This document shows positions 41,101 through 49,430 of a stretch of DNA of 64,000 nucleotides, one piece after another. How positions within the stretch are numbered: position 1 is the first letter of the stretch; every line of letters begins with the position of its first letter. The notes under the pieces were generated by a model. It was not told the origin of the DNA, did no database searches, and worked only from the letters and a program-made list of their open reading frames with translations. The position numbers were made by a program, and so were the translations under genes. The stretch spans positions 1,984,001 to 2,048,000 of the forward strand of contig CBDETM010000002.1 of the NCBI GenBank assembly GCA_965242905.1, written 5' to 3'. This stretch comes from Bin5 sp965242905 (GTDB taxonomy: Bacteria > Chloroflexota > Anaerolineae > Caldilineales > Caldilineaceae).

Positions 41101-42346
41101 TTCTACCCCCGTGGAACCCTTGCCTATGCTTGACGGAGAGAACACATCGATTGGCTCCGAAGTGTATCTGATTGGCTATCCAGCCGAGGTCGAAGCCTAT
41201 CCACAAACGACGATGACTCGGGGAATCTTGTCACGGCTGCGAGAGTGGGAGCCGGTTGGCATCACTTATTTCCAGACCGATGCTGCCATCACAGGAGGAC
41301 AAAGTGGCGGCGCGCTTGTCTCTGATACAGGCGCTGTGATCGGGATCAGTGGTTTTAGAGCCTTTAGGGAGTTCGGTCTTGCCGCCTCGTCTGCCGACCT
41401 TCTGCCACGTGTCCGCCAACTGATCGCAGGCCGTGATCCTTCCGGCCTTGGAAAGAGAGAACTCAATATGGACGGCGGTTCTCCCCGTCACAGACTGACG
41501 TCGCGAAACTATGGTGACGCCTATATCATTAATGAACCATCTGGAACTGCAATCGAAATCAGGTTTGTTGGCGCAGAAGATGTCAGTTTCCAAATTCTTG
41601 ACAAATATGGCAACAAACACGCAGATTCTGAAACCAGTTCACTTTCCTTTGTCACAAGAAGCCATGGGCCACTCTTCCTGATCCCGTCGCACGTTTCCGA
41701 TGAGATTACCTTGGAAGCGAATCACCGTCTTGTTCATTTCGATGAACCAGACCGAGGCAGGCGGATCCAAGTTGGAGAGATCCTCCACGGTAACATCGAC
41801 TTCCCAACCAATGTTGATTACTTTTTCCTTTACCTGGAGAGAAATGAGACAGTTGAGATTGTGGCGCGATCAATCTTGGCCGACACCCAGCTTACTGTAT
41901 GGGGTTATCAGGAGGAGACGTTAGGGGTTTGGATAAGAGATCAGAACAGCGGTGGAGGCCTGTTCGGGGGTGACGCAAAAATTGTCTTCCAAGCGCCCTT
42001 TACTGGGGAGTACTATGTAGACGTCGAAAACGTACACTCAAGTTGGCACGCGCCGGCTGGGTACCTTGTCTCTGTAGACCAAGCCCGCGCCACAGCTACC
42101 CTGACGCCCCTGAGGCCTTGGCTGACGATAAATACTCGCATAAACGTACGAGAAGGCCCAGGCACCAATTATGCTATCCTGGGAACAGCCCCGCCTGGCG
42201 AACGATTCGTCATCACCGGCAAGAGCCCCGGTGCTGGCGACTGGTGGCAGATTGACATTGGGGATCGGACAGGATGGGTTTACGGACCGCTGGTAACCGC
42301 AACCAATGCTCAAAACGTACAGGTGGTTACGCCCCGGGATCGGTAA
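38138..42346 (+). CDS. Secreted giant protein: 29 plant-type LRRs, trypsin-like protease, PPC-like and SH3 domains
   Basis: A 1,402-residue protein from ATG 38138, six bases after AGGAGGG. It has a signal peptide (about 1-28), then three leucine-rich-repeat blocks of about 10, 8 and 11 repeats of 24 residues (L-x-x-L-x-L-x-x-N-x-L-x-G-x-I-P-x-E-L-G-N-L). Each block is preceded by an ALxALYxxTDGDNW...W cap (about 45, 331 and 578) and closed by a Cys-Pro cap. Residues 905-1090 form an HtrA/trypsin-like protease with His950 (NAHVV), Asp981 (VDLAVL) and Ser1056 (GGQSGGAL). A beta-rich PPC-like region (about 1200-1310) and an SH3 domain (about 1325-1395) end the protein. GC is lower than in neighbours. 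It is probably a surface or secreted binding protease. Confidence 0.9.
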   Translation: MQSFFRVLIAVFAVCALIAGLKGPAAHASSPTAPAKDAERDALVALYQDTDGDNWTNNRNWLSNASLDSWHGVTTDRNGRVVELDLSENELNGTIPSELGNLSNLERLNLSQNQLRGVIPPELGSLTNLEALNLFENRLSGTIPSELGNLTNLGALALFNNNLRGTIPSDLAKLNNLRYLFLWGNQLDGSIPPELGNLTNLGWLYLSDNRLSGTIPSELGNLTNLERLFLWGNQLNGTIPSVLGNLTNLTMLALSDNQLSGAIPPELGNLINLEGLSLWGNELSGTVPPDLENLTGLTQLFLADNQLVGCLPEIWRDIEDSDLDDVGLQFCSDRDVLVALYEATDGDNWLENRNWLSNRPLGDWYGVIADDSGRVIELNLSENELSGSIPSELGNLSKLEWLILSQNSLNGTIPSELSYLSKLTLLSVFSNQLSGSIPPELGNLANLEGLSLAANRLSGIVPPELGNLTKLTLLYLHSNQLSGSIPPELGELAQLESLALSGNRLSESIPSELGNLTQLKGLALSFNRLTGRIPPQLHTLSGLEWLYLADNRLTRCVPEVWQDVEENDLDEVDLPICTDEDALIALYQATDGDNWGSNQNWLSNRPISTWYGVVTDESDRVIELDLSDNELNGTIPSELGHLTYLEYLDLSENQLSGTIPSALGVFSNLIELSLWGNELTGPIPPELGRLASLEMLRLGDNELSGTIPTELGNLDNLEELGLYSNKMTGVIPAELGNLTNLEWLILTENRLSGPIPPELEKLTNLTSLYLGQNELGGIIPPELGNLTNLERLFLHSNQLGGGIPSELGNLTKLTGLSLWGNRLTGAVPPELGNLTKLTGLGLANNNLSGDIPPELGKLSKLEQLYLSGNRLEGCVPAIWENVEGNDFEDLKLPFCFATASTTSTSAATTEQVSSARIFEMVSPAIAFIHTGASTGSGVLVEGGYVVTNAHVVWPFNAVVVVFPDGSVYREVPVVGWDLLVDLAVLGPISTPVEPLPMLDGENTSIGSEVYLIGYPAEVEAYPQTTMTRGILSRLREWEPVGITYFQTDAAITGGQSGGALVSDTGAVIGISGFRAFREFGLAASSADLLPRVRQLIAGRDPSGLGKRELNMDGGSPRHRLTSRNYGDAYIINEPSGTAIEIRFVGAEDVSFQILDKYGNKHADSETSSLSFVTRSHGPLFLIPSHVSDEITLEANHRLVHFDEPDRGRRIQVGEILHGNIDFPTNVDYFFLYLERNETVEIVARSILADTQLTVWGYQEETLGVWIRDQNSGGGLFGGDAKIVFQAPFTGEYYVDVENVHSSWHAPAGYLVSVDQARATATLTPLRPWLTINTRINVREGPGTNYAILGTAPPGERFVITGKSPGAGDWWQIDIGDRTGWVYGPLVTATNAQNVQVVTPRDR

Positions 42347-42421
42347 CAGACCCATCGGCGCCCATCCCTGTAGACTCTGCGACTATCGCTCTCTTGACTT
42401 CCTGCGTGGAAAGTCAACGGG

Positions 42422-43726
42422 CTACACGCCTGCTGCCCTACGCGCAACAAGCGCATACACCCCCTTAACAATCCGCTTCCCTGTCGCAAACGCCAGCGGA
42501 TCGGACATCTCAGCGCCGGGCAGATAACGGGGATCAGCCGCCAGCTCGTCCAGCGAAGTTGCCTCGATCCGCTTAAGCGTATCCGTATCGTAAAACCGTA
42601 CCGCCGGCGCCCCAACCCGCCACTGCCCGCCCGCCGTCAGAACGGCGGGCATGTCCTCGTGATCGTACGGCCATTCCCAGGTGGTCCGCCCCTGTACGCT
42701 GCGCAAGGGCGACGTACGCGTAAACAGGTCCGGCACACCGGACACAATCAGCAGCGGCGCACCCGCTTTCAGCGCCCTGTGCAGCCGCGCCAGACCAATT
42801 CGCAGTTCGACCGGGTCCATGCACAGCAGCGAAAAGAAGCAGCAGGCCCCGTCAAAAGCGTCCGTTTCCTCCAACTCCACCAGTGCCAGTTGACGAAAAT
42901 CCTGCCCCGGCACAGCCTGCCGGGCCTCTGCGATCATCTGCGCTGACGGGTCAATGCCTGTCACGCGCTGTCCCGCGTCCGCCAGCGCGGCCGCAATCGG
43001 CCTCCCGTGCCCGCAGCCGACCTCCAGTACCCGGCCACCGGCGGGCAGCAACCCCAACCAGCCCTCAAACGCCTCCCGGAAAAACGGTTCGGCCAGATAG
43101 TCATGGCTGTAGTCGCTGCCGAGCGCATCATAGGCCGCCGCGTTGACGCGGCTGCTGAAACTGTTCACCTCTAGGACGGACGCCGCCGCTCCACCAGTCA
43201 GAGCACCGTCGGCCCCCCAGTATTCCAGTGCCTGCCGCAGCTCCTGGTCGAACACCTCGCCGAAACGCAGAAGCTCCTCCCCACCGATCCGGTCTAGGGC
43301 AAAAGTGATGGCTGAACCGTCCCGTGGCCCACCGTCGGTCAGCCCGCTGACGGTCAGCTGCAGCGTCAGCTGATAAGTCGGGTTGCCCTGCGCGTCGGCG
43401 TCCCCGGCACGCGCCATCAGCAACGCCGGCGGGCAACCGCTGCGCCAGGTAGCGTAAGGGGTCTCGCCGCTGAGCAGCTGTTCGATCGGTTCGGCTAAGT
43501 GCCAACCGTCAACCTGCAGAATGTGACGCAGATAGGTCAGCGGCGCGCCCTCCAGCCCATAGCCAATCTCCACCCAGACCGCGTCGCACGCAGCACACTC
43601 AGCATCCCCCAGCACCAGGCGCACATGCTGACTGACCGCTGCCGGCGCCCAGGGGCGGACCATGAGCGCGAGAACAGCGTCAGAACCATCCGCGTCCGTA
43701 GGGGTCTGCTGGCGAACGTGGGCCAT
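42422..43726 (-). CDS. SAM-dependent methyltransferase with unknown N-terminal domain
   Basis: A 434-residue protein. The C-terminal half is a class I methyltransferase with motif I VLEVGCGHGRPIAAAL (about 229-244), the acidic end GIDPSAQMI (about 253-261) and the motif IV-like FFSLLCMDP (about 293-301). The N-terminal 180 residues have no recognised motif; they hold mixed beta-strands (TYQLTLQLTVSG, SAITFALDRIGGEELLRF) and may bind the substrate or contribute to dimerisation. The gene begins the minus-strand catabolic island, 23 bp before an isomerase gene, but its link to sugar use is unclear. Confidence 0.83.
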   Translation of the reverse strand: MAHVRQQTPTDADGSDAVLALMVRPWAPAAVSQHVRLVLGDAECAACDAVWVEIGYGLEGAPLTYLRHILQVDGWHLAEPIEQLLSGETPYATWRSGCPPALLMARAGDADAQGNPTYQLTLQLTVSGLTDGGPRDGSAITFALDRIGGEELLRFGEVFDQELRQALEYWGADGALTGGAAASVLEVNSFSSRVNAAAYDALGSDYSHDYLAEPFFREAFEGWLGLLPAGGRVLEVGCGHGRPIAAALADAGQRVTGIDPSAQMIAEARQAVPGQDFRQLALVELEETDAFDGACCFFSLLCMDPVELRIGLARLHRALKAGAPLLIVSGVPDLFTRTSPLRSVQGRTTWEWPYDHEDMPAVLTAGGQWRVGAPAVRFYDTDTLKRIEATSLDELAADPRYLPGAEMSDPLAFATGKRIVKGVYALVARRAAGV

Positions 43727-43749
43727 GGGTCGCGTTCAGAGGACCGTGG

Positions 43750-44526
43750 TCAGTTGCTCGCGGCGGGATGGTCGCCGAGCCACCTCAACAGCGTCGCCGC
43801 ATCTCGCAGGAAAGCCTCCGGCGCGTCGTCCTCAACGAACTCCAGCAGCGCATAGCGCGTGCGCTCGGGGTCCCCCGCCTGCGCCAGATAGTCCCGCCAC
43901 AGGTCCTCGCCCTCTGCCAGGGGACGGCGCTCACCCGTCTGCAGATGCCAGTGGAAGACATGCAGATGTTCCAGCCAGGGCCGCACCATCTCTATTCCGG
44001 CAAGGTTGTCGGCGCGCGCGGCGAAGCGCGGCGGCTGCCACAGCGAGCGCACATTGGCATGATCTACGCTCTGCAGGAGATGCAAGGCCGCCGCATTCGT
44101 GTCGGTAAGCGTATTGCCGTGGAACTCGTAGACGATGCCGATCTCCTCGGCCTGGGCCATGTCGGCGATGCGGCGGCTGTCCTCTACCACCGTCTGAAAG
44201 TAGGCCTCGTCCGCCTCGTCGCTGCCCTGCTCCCCGGGCCATACGCGTATCTGCGGCGCGCCCAGCGCTACCGCCGAGACCAGCACCGCTTCGAAAGGTC
44301 CGGTCTCGGGGTGCCCGACGCGGTAGTAGGAGCCGTACGCCGCCGCGTCCAGACCGGAATCGGCGCCCAAGCGGGCGACCGTACGCGCCTGCGCTTCGTC
44401 CCCGTGCGGAACGTGAATATCCCCGCCCCACTCAACCGCAGCCAGACCGGCCTGCGTCACCAGGGCGATGATCTCCTCCACAGAGAGTTGGCGAAAAGTT
44501 ATGGAGACGAGTCCGGGCAAAAACAT
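43750..44526 (-). CDS. Sugar phosphate isomerase/epimerase-like TIM barrel, paralog 1
   Basis: A 258-residue xylose-isomerase-like TIM-barrel protein (AP endonuclease 2 superfamily). It has VSITFRQLSVEEIIALVTQA (about 7-26), GLAAVEWGGDIHVP, IVYEFHGNTLTDT (about 125-137), in which the Glu is a metal ligand, and LEHLHVFHWH (about 190-199). The inner start ATG 44526 fits the family better than 44562. Members isomerise or epimerise keto-sugars and inosose. It is one of five such genes in the island. Confidence 0.85.
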   Translation of the reverse strand: MFLPGLVSITFRQLSVEEIIALVTQAGLAAVEWGGDIHVPHGDEAQARTVARLGADSGLDAAAYGSYYRVGHPETGPFEAVLVSAVALGAPQIRVWPGEQGSDEADEAYFQTVVEDSRRIADMAQAEEIGIVYEFHGNTLTDTNAAALHLLQSVDHANVRSLWQPPRFAARADNLAGIEMVRPWLEHLHVFHWHLQTGERRPLAEGEDLWRDYLAQAGDPERTRYALLEFVEDDAPEAFLRDAATLLRWLGDHPAASN

Positions 44527-44592
44527 AGGTGATCCTGTCGGGGACGGAGACTGCGCGGGCAAAATGTTCGGGCGGCCAGAAGATGGTCCGCA

Positions 44593-45612
44593 TCAGGCCA
44601 GCAGCGGCAGCATCTCCTGCGTGACCTCGTATTCCATGCGTTCACCCGCCAGGTAGCGGGCCAGCTCGGTCACCATCGTGCGGCCCATCAGCAGACATTC
44701 GGTGTTGTGCGCACCGGCGATGTGGGGAGTGAGAAGCACGTTGGGCAGGCTGTAGAGAGGCGACCCCGCGGCCGGCGGTTCCGGGTGGGTGACATCCAGC
44801 AGCGCATACAAATCTGGCCGTTGCTGCAGCACGGCGACCATCTCCGGCTCGTTCACGACCGCGCCGCGCGCCGTGTTGATAAACGCCGCGCCCTCTTTCA
44901 TCGAGGCCAGGTGCGCGCCCGTAATCATGCCGACCGTTTCCGGCAGCCACGGCGTATGCAGCGAGACCACGTCACAGCTCCTGAACAGCTCCTCCAACCC
45001 GACCGGCTCCACGTGCAGCTCCGCGGCCAAAACCGGCGTCAGAAACGGGTCGTAAGCCAGTACGCGCACCGCCGGCAGCGTCTCTTGCAGCAGCCGCGCA
45101 ACCCGGAGCCCGACCTGCCCCAGCGAGATCAGGCCGACGACGCCGGTGTACAGGCCTGGCAGCGGCTCTTTATCAAACGAGCTGTAGGTTCCCTCTTGAC
45201 GGAGCTTGTTGGCGAAATGCCAGACACGTTTCAGGCTGAGGATAATCTGCGCCAGCGTGTACGGCGCCACAAATTCGGCATTGGCGCCATAGCCGCTGGT
45301 CAGGCGCACGCCCCGCTCCCACAGCGCATCGGTCACAAAGTAGCGCACCGTACCCGCAGCGTAAAAGATCGCCTCCAGATTGGGCGCCGCCTCAAGAAAG
45401 GCCTCATCCACCCGCGCCATACCCCAGCCGGAAAAGATCAGCGAAACATCCGCCAACACCGATGGGTCCGCCGAGACCGTCTCAGGCGTCTGCAACGCCC
45501 CAACGATCTCAACATGCGCCTCGATGTCCCGCCGCGTGTCTTCCCCGTATATACGGGCAAAGGCACTCTCCCCCAGCAGATACAGCCCCTTCGGCTTCTC
45601 CGTCCCCATCGC
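44593..45612 (-). CDS. D-isomer-specific 2-hydroxyacid dehydrogenase
   Basis: A 339-residue NAD-dependent dehydrogenase. The Rossmann segment VGLISLGQVGLRVARLL (about 145-161) carries a Ser in place of the first Gly of GxGxxG. The catalytic Arg is in FINTARGAVVNEPEM (about 231-245), the Glu is in LLDVTHPEPP (about 260-269), and the His in LTPHIAGAH (about 287-295). It reduces or oxidises a 2-keto/2-hydroxy acid derived from sugars or uronates. The N-terminus from 45690 to 45612 reads into heptamer-repeat DNA, so ATG 45612 is preferred. Confidence 0.9.
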   Translation of the reverse strand, partial: AMGTEKPKGLYLLGESAFARIYGEDTRRDIEAHVEIVGALQTPETVSADPSVLADVSLIFSGWGMARVDEAFLEAAPNLEAIFYAAGTVRYFVTDALWERGVRLTSGYGANAEFVAPYTLAQIILSLKRVWHFANKLRQEGTYSSFDKEPLPGLYTGVVGLISLGQVGLRVARLLQETLPAVRVLAYDPFLTPVLAAELHVEPVGLEELFRSCDVVSLHTPWLPETVGMITGAHLASMKEGAAFINTARGAVVNEPEMVAVLQQRPDLYALLDVTHPEPPAAGSPLYSLPNVLLTPHIAGAHNTECLLMGRTMVTELARYLAGERMEYEVTQEMLPLLA

Positions 45613-45688
45613 AACCCCACTCACCCCGCCGTCCCCAATTCCTAGCTCCGGCAGTCCCTGACCGTACCTAACTCCAGGAGACGCCGTC

Positions 45689-45722
45689 ACTAAAAACTAG
45701 AAACTGAAAACTAAAAACTGAA
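45689..45722. repeat. Heptamer array (ACTAAAA/ACTAGAA type)
   Basis: About five units ACTAAAA, ACTAGAA, ACTGAAA in the gap between the dehydrogenase and an isomerase gene, a second sequence class of array also seen at 50274 and 52630. Confidence 0.65.
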
Positions 45723-45725
45723 GTC

Positions 45726-46547
45726 TCACCCCGCCATCCACTCACGCAGAACCCGCGCATGCTGGGGAATGGCGATCTCCGGCTCCTCGACCTCGGGGTG
45801 CCACGCCTTCTCCCACTCGGCGCAGATATAACCGTCGTATCCCTTCGCCGCCAGCAGGTGGAGGATCTCCCGGCAGGGGACCTCGCCCTCGCCCATCAGC
45901 TTCAACTCCCAGCTGCCGTCCTCCCTTCGCCGGGCGTCTTTCATATGGATATGGGCCAGGCGTGAACCGATGTAGTTCCACGTATCCTCGGTCGATTCAC
46001 CCATGCGGAAGGGATGATGCACGTCCCAAACCGCCTTGACCCACGGCGAATCCACCTGGTCCAGCACGCCCGCCACCTCCTGCCCGCGGCAGAAAGCGTC
46101 GTGGGTCTCCAGGCAGATTGTGACGCCGTGCCGTTCAGCGTCCGGCGCGGCCTCCGCCAGGCTGGCGGCAACGAGATCGATCACGTCCTCCATCGTCTGG
46201 CCCTCGGACGGGCCGCCGCCGAAAGTGCGCACGATCGGCACCTCCAGGTCGCTGGCCAGCGCCAGATAGGCGCGCAGGTCAGCCAGATGCTTGGCGCGGT
46301 CGTCCGCGTCCGGCGAGGAAAAGCGGGTGGACGCGCCGATGCCGGCGATAACCAGCCCGTGCTCCTTCATCAGACTGCGGATTGCGGCGCGGCGCTCAGC
46401 CGGCAGGTCCGGCGGAATTACCTGGCCGTCCAGAATGCGCACTTCCAGCCCGGCGTAACCGTCGGCGACCGCCTGCTCCGCCGCACGTTCCAACGACCAG
46501 CCCGGCGAGCCAAGTGTGCTGAATACAAGTGGGTATGGGTAAGGCAA
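45726..46547 (-). CDS. Sugar phosphate isomerase/epimerase-like TIM barrel, paralog 2
   Basis: A 273-residue TIM-barrel protein of the xylose-isomerase-like superfamily. Readable strands are GYAGLEVRILDG (about 30-41), VTICLETHDAF (about 141-151) with a metal-ligand Glu, KAVWDVHHPFRMGES (about 170-184) with Asp and His, and AHIHMKDARR (about 197-206). The KGYDGYICAEWEKAWHPEVE ending carries the last ligand Glu. This set of Glu, Asp/His, His and Glu residues is the usual divalent-metal site. The substrate is probably a keto-sugar or inosose. Confidence 0.88.
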   Translation of the reverse strand: MPYPYPLVFSTLGSPGWSLERAAEQAVADGYAGLEVRILDGQVIPPDLPAERRAAIRSLMKEHGLVIAGIGASTRFSSPDADDRAKHLADLRAYLALASDLEVPIVRTFGGGPSEGQTMEDVIDLVAASLAEAAPDAERHGVTICLETHDAFCRGQEVAGVLDQVDSPWVKAVWDVHHPFRMGESTEDTWNYIGSRLAHIHMKDARRREDGSWELKLMGEGEVPCREILHLLAAKGYDGYICAEWEKAWHPEVEEPEIAIPQHARVLREWMAG

Positions 46548-46613
46548 AGTTCTGTAATCCTTTCAGCCTGAAAAACTATTATTGTCTACTGCGTTGGTGT
46601 TCCTTAGAGCGAG

Positions 46614-47360
46614 TTACTGGTCCGCTACCGCTTGTTCGATCTCTTGCATCAAACGACCCATCAGTAGGTGACCAGGGGTCATCTTCAGTGCTATCTCTTG
46701 CAACGATGCGACGTTATAGCGGGTGCCGCGGTTGGGGGCGTTCAAAAAACGTTCCAGAATTTGAAAGAGCTGCTTTCCCCTGAGCTGAAGCTGATACGCC
46801 CTCTTGATCTGCCGATGCATCCTCTCTCCAGGAGTACGAAAGCCACGGCTTCTGCGGAAATCCTCATCTATCTGTGCATGTCCACGCGGGACAACCCGGT
46901 CGCAGTGATGAGAGACCTCATAACGCCTCTCCGCAAGATACTCTTCAACCTCAAATGCGAACCACTCGGCAATAGCATCCAGCAATTGCTGTTGTGCCTG
47001 CGCCTCCTCGGCGTCTAGGAGATTTTCAAGTTCAGCGCCGGCATACAGATCGTTCTCAACGCTATATCCTTCTGTCCAAATGACCTCATCGTAGTCTGAT
47101 GGAATCCCTGAAAAAAACCACATGTCCCTGTCGGCGACAAAGGCAACCGGCAAATTGGAGAATTCCTGCCTTCGTTCATAGACAGATAACAATTTGTCTC
47201 TACCACCCGTAGGCAGCACATTCGCGGCTTGAATGCCGAGGCGCGCCTCTACCCAGCGATAGATGCGCATATCCTCTTGGCCTTCAACGAGAACCGTTGG
47301 CAAGGAAGAGCGACGAAGGGTTGCAACTAACTCCTCTACCGTGGGGGACGGTATCGGCAC
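46614..47360 (-). CDS. ariB: PARIS-like effector, DUF4435 TOPRIM-type nuclease (AriB-like)
   Basis: A 248-residue DUF4435-type protein. The N-terminus has the TOPRIM glutamate motif VLVEGQEDMRIY with Glu26 and Asp30, followed by VADRDM (Asp77, Asp79) and EGYSVENDLY (Glu102). In PARIS systems AriB is the toxic effector, a TOPRIM nuclease released from AriA when a phage anti-restriction protein is sensed; it then cleaves host tRNA. GTG 47360 shares its G with the TAG stop of the ATPase gene and has GGGGAGG before it, so the two are translationally coupled. The pair is AT-richer than neighbouring genes, suggesting transfer. Other ATPase-plus-DUF4435 defence pairs are possible. Confidence 0.7.
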   Translation of the reverse strand: MPIPSPTVEELVATLRRSSLPTVLVEGQEDMRIYRWVEARLGIQAANVLPTGGRDKLLSVYERRQEFSNLPVAFVADRDMWFFSGIPSDYDEVIWTEGYSVENDLYAGAELENLLDAEEAQAQQQLLDAIAEWFAFEVEEYLAERRYEVSHHCDRVVPRGHAQIDEDFRRSRGFRTPGERMHRQIKRAYQLQLRGKQLFQILERFLNAPNRGTRYNVASLQEIALKMTPGHLLMGRLMQEIEQAVADQ

Positions 47361-48499
47361 TAATTTGCACCTCCCCTGTCTCCCAACGGAATCTCCTTTT
47401 CAGGATATTTTGCGTAGATAAAGGGCGAATGCGTAGCAATGAAGAACTGGTTCCCAGTCTCCTGTTCCAGTAACGTTGGCAGTAGGAGTCTCTGCCAGTC
47501 AACATGCAAGCTCAATTCTGGCTCATCGATGAAGATGACTGTATTTTCGCTGAATGCGTTGTAGCACAGAAAACTTAGCATCTGCTTCTCTCCAGCGGAG
47601 AGCTTGTCAGATGCAATTGCTCCTTTTGTTGTTTCAAGAGTTGCCCCGTCTGATCCTTCTCCCAGAGTAATCCCCTTCGTTATTTCACCATGGGCATTCT
47701 GTCCGACAACCTGAATTGCCTGGTATTCTAAGATGCTTCGAGTAAGTTCGGACAGCACCAGAAACGGCTTGAAGAGCCGCTCGCTCTCCTTAGCAACCTG
47801 TTGAATGTCAGTAAGTACGGAGGGCACAGCCTGAGATATTTTCGAGCTTATCGCATCACCGGGAGACACCTGGAACTTTTGTGAAATCTCGTCCAATAGC
47901 CGAGACTGACGGTCTCTGATCTCCTCGTTGATATCGGCGTATTTCTGAGTCAACAGAGTACCAACATCATGGGTTGAGATTGACGCGATGAATCTGTGAC
48001 CGTTGGTTGAGATATCAGAGGAGAACCTTTCCAATGATGACTGAAACATCTCCGTTGTTGAAGTTGCAGATCTGTCTGGATGGTTGACATCGCTGAGACC
48101 GGAAAAGCCCCCTTCTATTCTTCTGAATGTGGGGAAGAACAAACTTTTTTTCGACTCGGTCACGATATACTTGTTGAGTCTTTTCAGCGTGTCATCCAGT
48201 TGTTCTACAGTTCCTGTCTTTTGAGTATTACTGAAAAAATCTGTTGAAATTAATGTGAACTCGCTAGCACTGCGTCGATGAATCGCCAGCAAAAGTGAAT
48301 CGCCTTTCACTGAAATTTGCTGAAACGGGACTTCAAAGATTACGCGCTCAAGATTTCCGCTGATCAGATACCAGAGCAGCTTCAGCAGCGTTGTCTTACC
48401 CGACCCATTCTTGCCCGTAATGATGTTCAGGTCTTCATTGAACTCCAGGTCGGCATCGATTCGGTTGTTCAGGCCCTTAACGCTAAGACTCTTTATCAT
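47360..48499 (-). CDS. ariA: PARIS-like sensor ATPase (AriA-like, SMC/ABC-type)
   Basis: A 379-residue ABC/SMC-type ATPase of the AAA_15/AAA_21 group. Walker A is GKNGSGKTT (29-37), the ABC signature is LSAGEKQ (300-306), Walker B is IFIDEPELSLH (322-332) and the H-switch is IATHSP (354-359). Between them is a helical insert (about 90-290) expected to give the coiled-coil or sensor part. In PARIS, AriA forms an assembly that holds AriB inactive. The gene order, ATPase then DUF4435 with overlapping stop and start, is that of PARIS. A toprim-less OLD-like ATPase in another defence family is the main alternative. Confidence 0.7.
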   Translation of the reverse strand: MIKSLSVKGLNNRIDADLEFNEDLNIITGKNGSGKTTLLKLLWYLISGNLERVIFEVPFQQISVKGDSLLLAIHRRSASEFTLISTDFFSNTQKTGTVEQLDDTLKRLNKYIVTESKKSLFFPTFRRIEGGFSGLSDVNHPDRSATSTTEMFQSSLERFSSDISTNGHRFIASISTHDVGTLLTQKYADINEEIRDRQSRLLDEISQKFQVSPGDAISSKISQAVPSVLTDIQQVAKESERLFKPFLVLSELTRSILEYQAIQVVGQNAHGEITKGITLGEGSDGATLETTKGAIASDKLSAGEKQMLSFLCYNAFSENTVIFIDEPELSLHVDWQRLLLPTLLEQETGNQFFIATHSPFIYAKYPEKEIPLGDRGGAN

Positions 48500-48565
48500 T
48501 CGCTTGAGCCTCCATACTCAACCCGCGAGGGGCGGCAGACGCTCTCACTCCTCACTCCTCTTCCC

Positions 48566-49393
48566 TCACTCCTCGCCGTTCCCTCTCATCTTGCGAAAGA
48601 ACGCCACCTCACGCACGAAGGTCTCAAACCAGTCCGCGCCTTCCTCAATGTCATACTCGCAGTGAATCGATAGGAACCCGTCATACCCGATCCGGCGCAG
48701 CTCATCGAATACCGCCGTCCAGTCGACGATCCCATCGCCGGCGTCCACCCAGCGCGGCTTGGCCGCACCGTGACCGTTCTTCTCAACACGCTCGACGAGG
48801 ACATCCTTCAGCGAAAGAATGCTCAGATGCTCGCGCGCCATCGCCAGCCCGAAATCGAACGGTTCACCGTCGACCGCAAAGTGACCGGGGTCGAGATACG
48901 CGCCCAAATAGGCGGGATCAAAGTCGCGCAGCAGGTGCATCAGCGCCGCCGCGTTGAGGCCCATGCAGTAGGCGGAGTGCGTATGATAGCAGATCTTGAC
49001 GTTGTAGATACTGGCCAGTCTTTCCCAGGCGGCAAAAGCTCGCCGCACATTCTCCACCTGCTCCCAGTAGTCCATCGTCTGCGGCTCGAACCTGAAATAG
49101 CCCAGCTTCAGCAGCCGCACGTCCGCGCTGTCCATCGCCGCCAGCAGCGGCTCCGCCAGGGGGTGGTCGGCCGTCAGCAGATCGAAGTTGCCCGTGACCA
49201 TACCGATCTGCAGCCCGGCCTGCTCCATCTGCGTCTGCGCCTGCGGCAGCGCCTCAGCCGCATTGTCTGGGTTGACCGGATGGCCCGGCCGCACCGCCAG
49301 GTCATAACCGTCGTAGCCGTGCTTCTGCGCCAGCTCGACCAGTTCGGCAATACTCTTTTCCTGGAGCATCTTGCTGAAAACGATCAGTTTCAT
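48566..49393 (-). CDS. Sugar phosphate isomerase/epimerase-like TIM barrel, paralog 3
   Basis: A 275-residue TIM-barrel protein. It shows KHGYDGYDLAVRPGHPVNPD (about 24-43), GLQIGMVTGNFDLLT, VKICYHTHSAYCMGLN (about 138-153), AYLDPGHFAVDGE (about 169-181) with Asp and His, ILSLKDVLVER with the Lys-Asp pair and FLSIHCEYD (about 246-254) with the final Glu. The second metal position reads YHTHS where Glu is usual, so metal binding may differ. It lies directly upstream of the PARIS-like pair, showing the pair interrupts a run of catabolic genes. Confidence 0.85.
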   Translation of the reverse strand: MKLIVFSKMLQEKSIAELVELAQKHGYDGYDLAVRPGHPVNPDNAAEALPQAQTQMEQAGLQIGMVTGNFDLLTADHPLAEPLLAAMDSADVRLLKLGYFRFEPQTMDYWEQVENVRRAFAAWERLASIYNVKICYHTHSAYCMGLNAAALMHLLRDFDPAYLGAYLDPGHFAVDGEPFDFGLAMAREHLSILSLKDVLVERVEKNGHGAAKPRWVDAGDGIVDWTAVFDELRRIGYDGFLSIHCEYDIEEGADWFETFVREVAFFRKMRGNGEE

Positions 49394-49409
49394 GCCTTAC
49401 ACTCTCCCC

Positions 49410-49430
49410 TGACTACTGACTACTGCCGTT
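49410..49430. repeat. Heptamer array (TGACTAC)
   Basis: TGACTACTGACTAC followed by a partial unit, between the isomerase and SDR genes. Confidence 0.5.
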
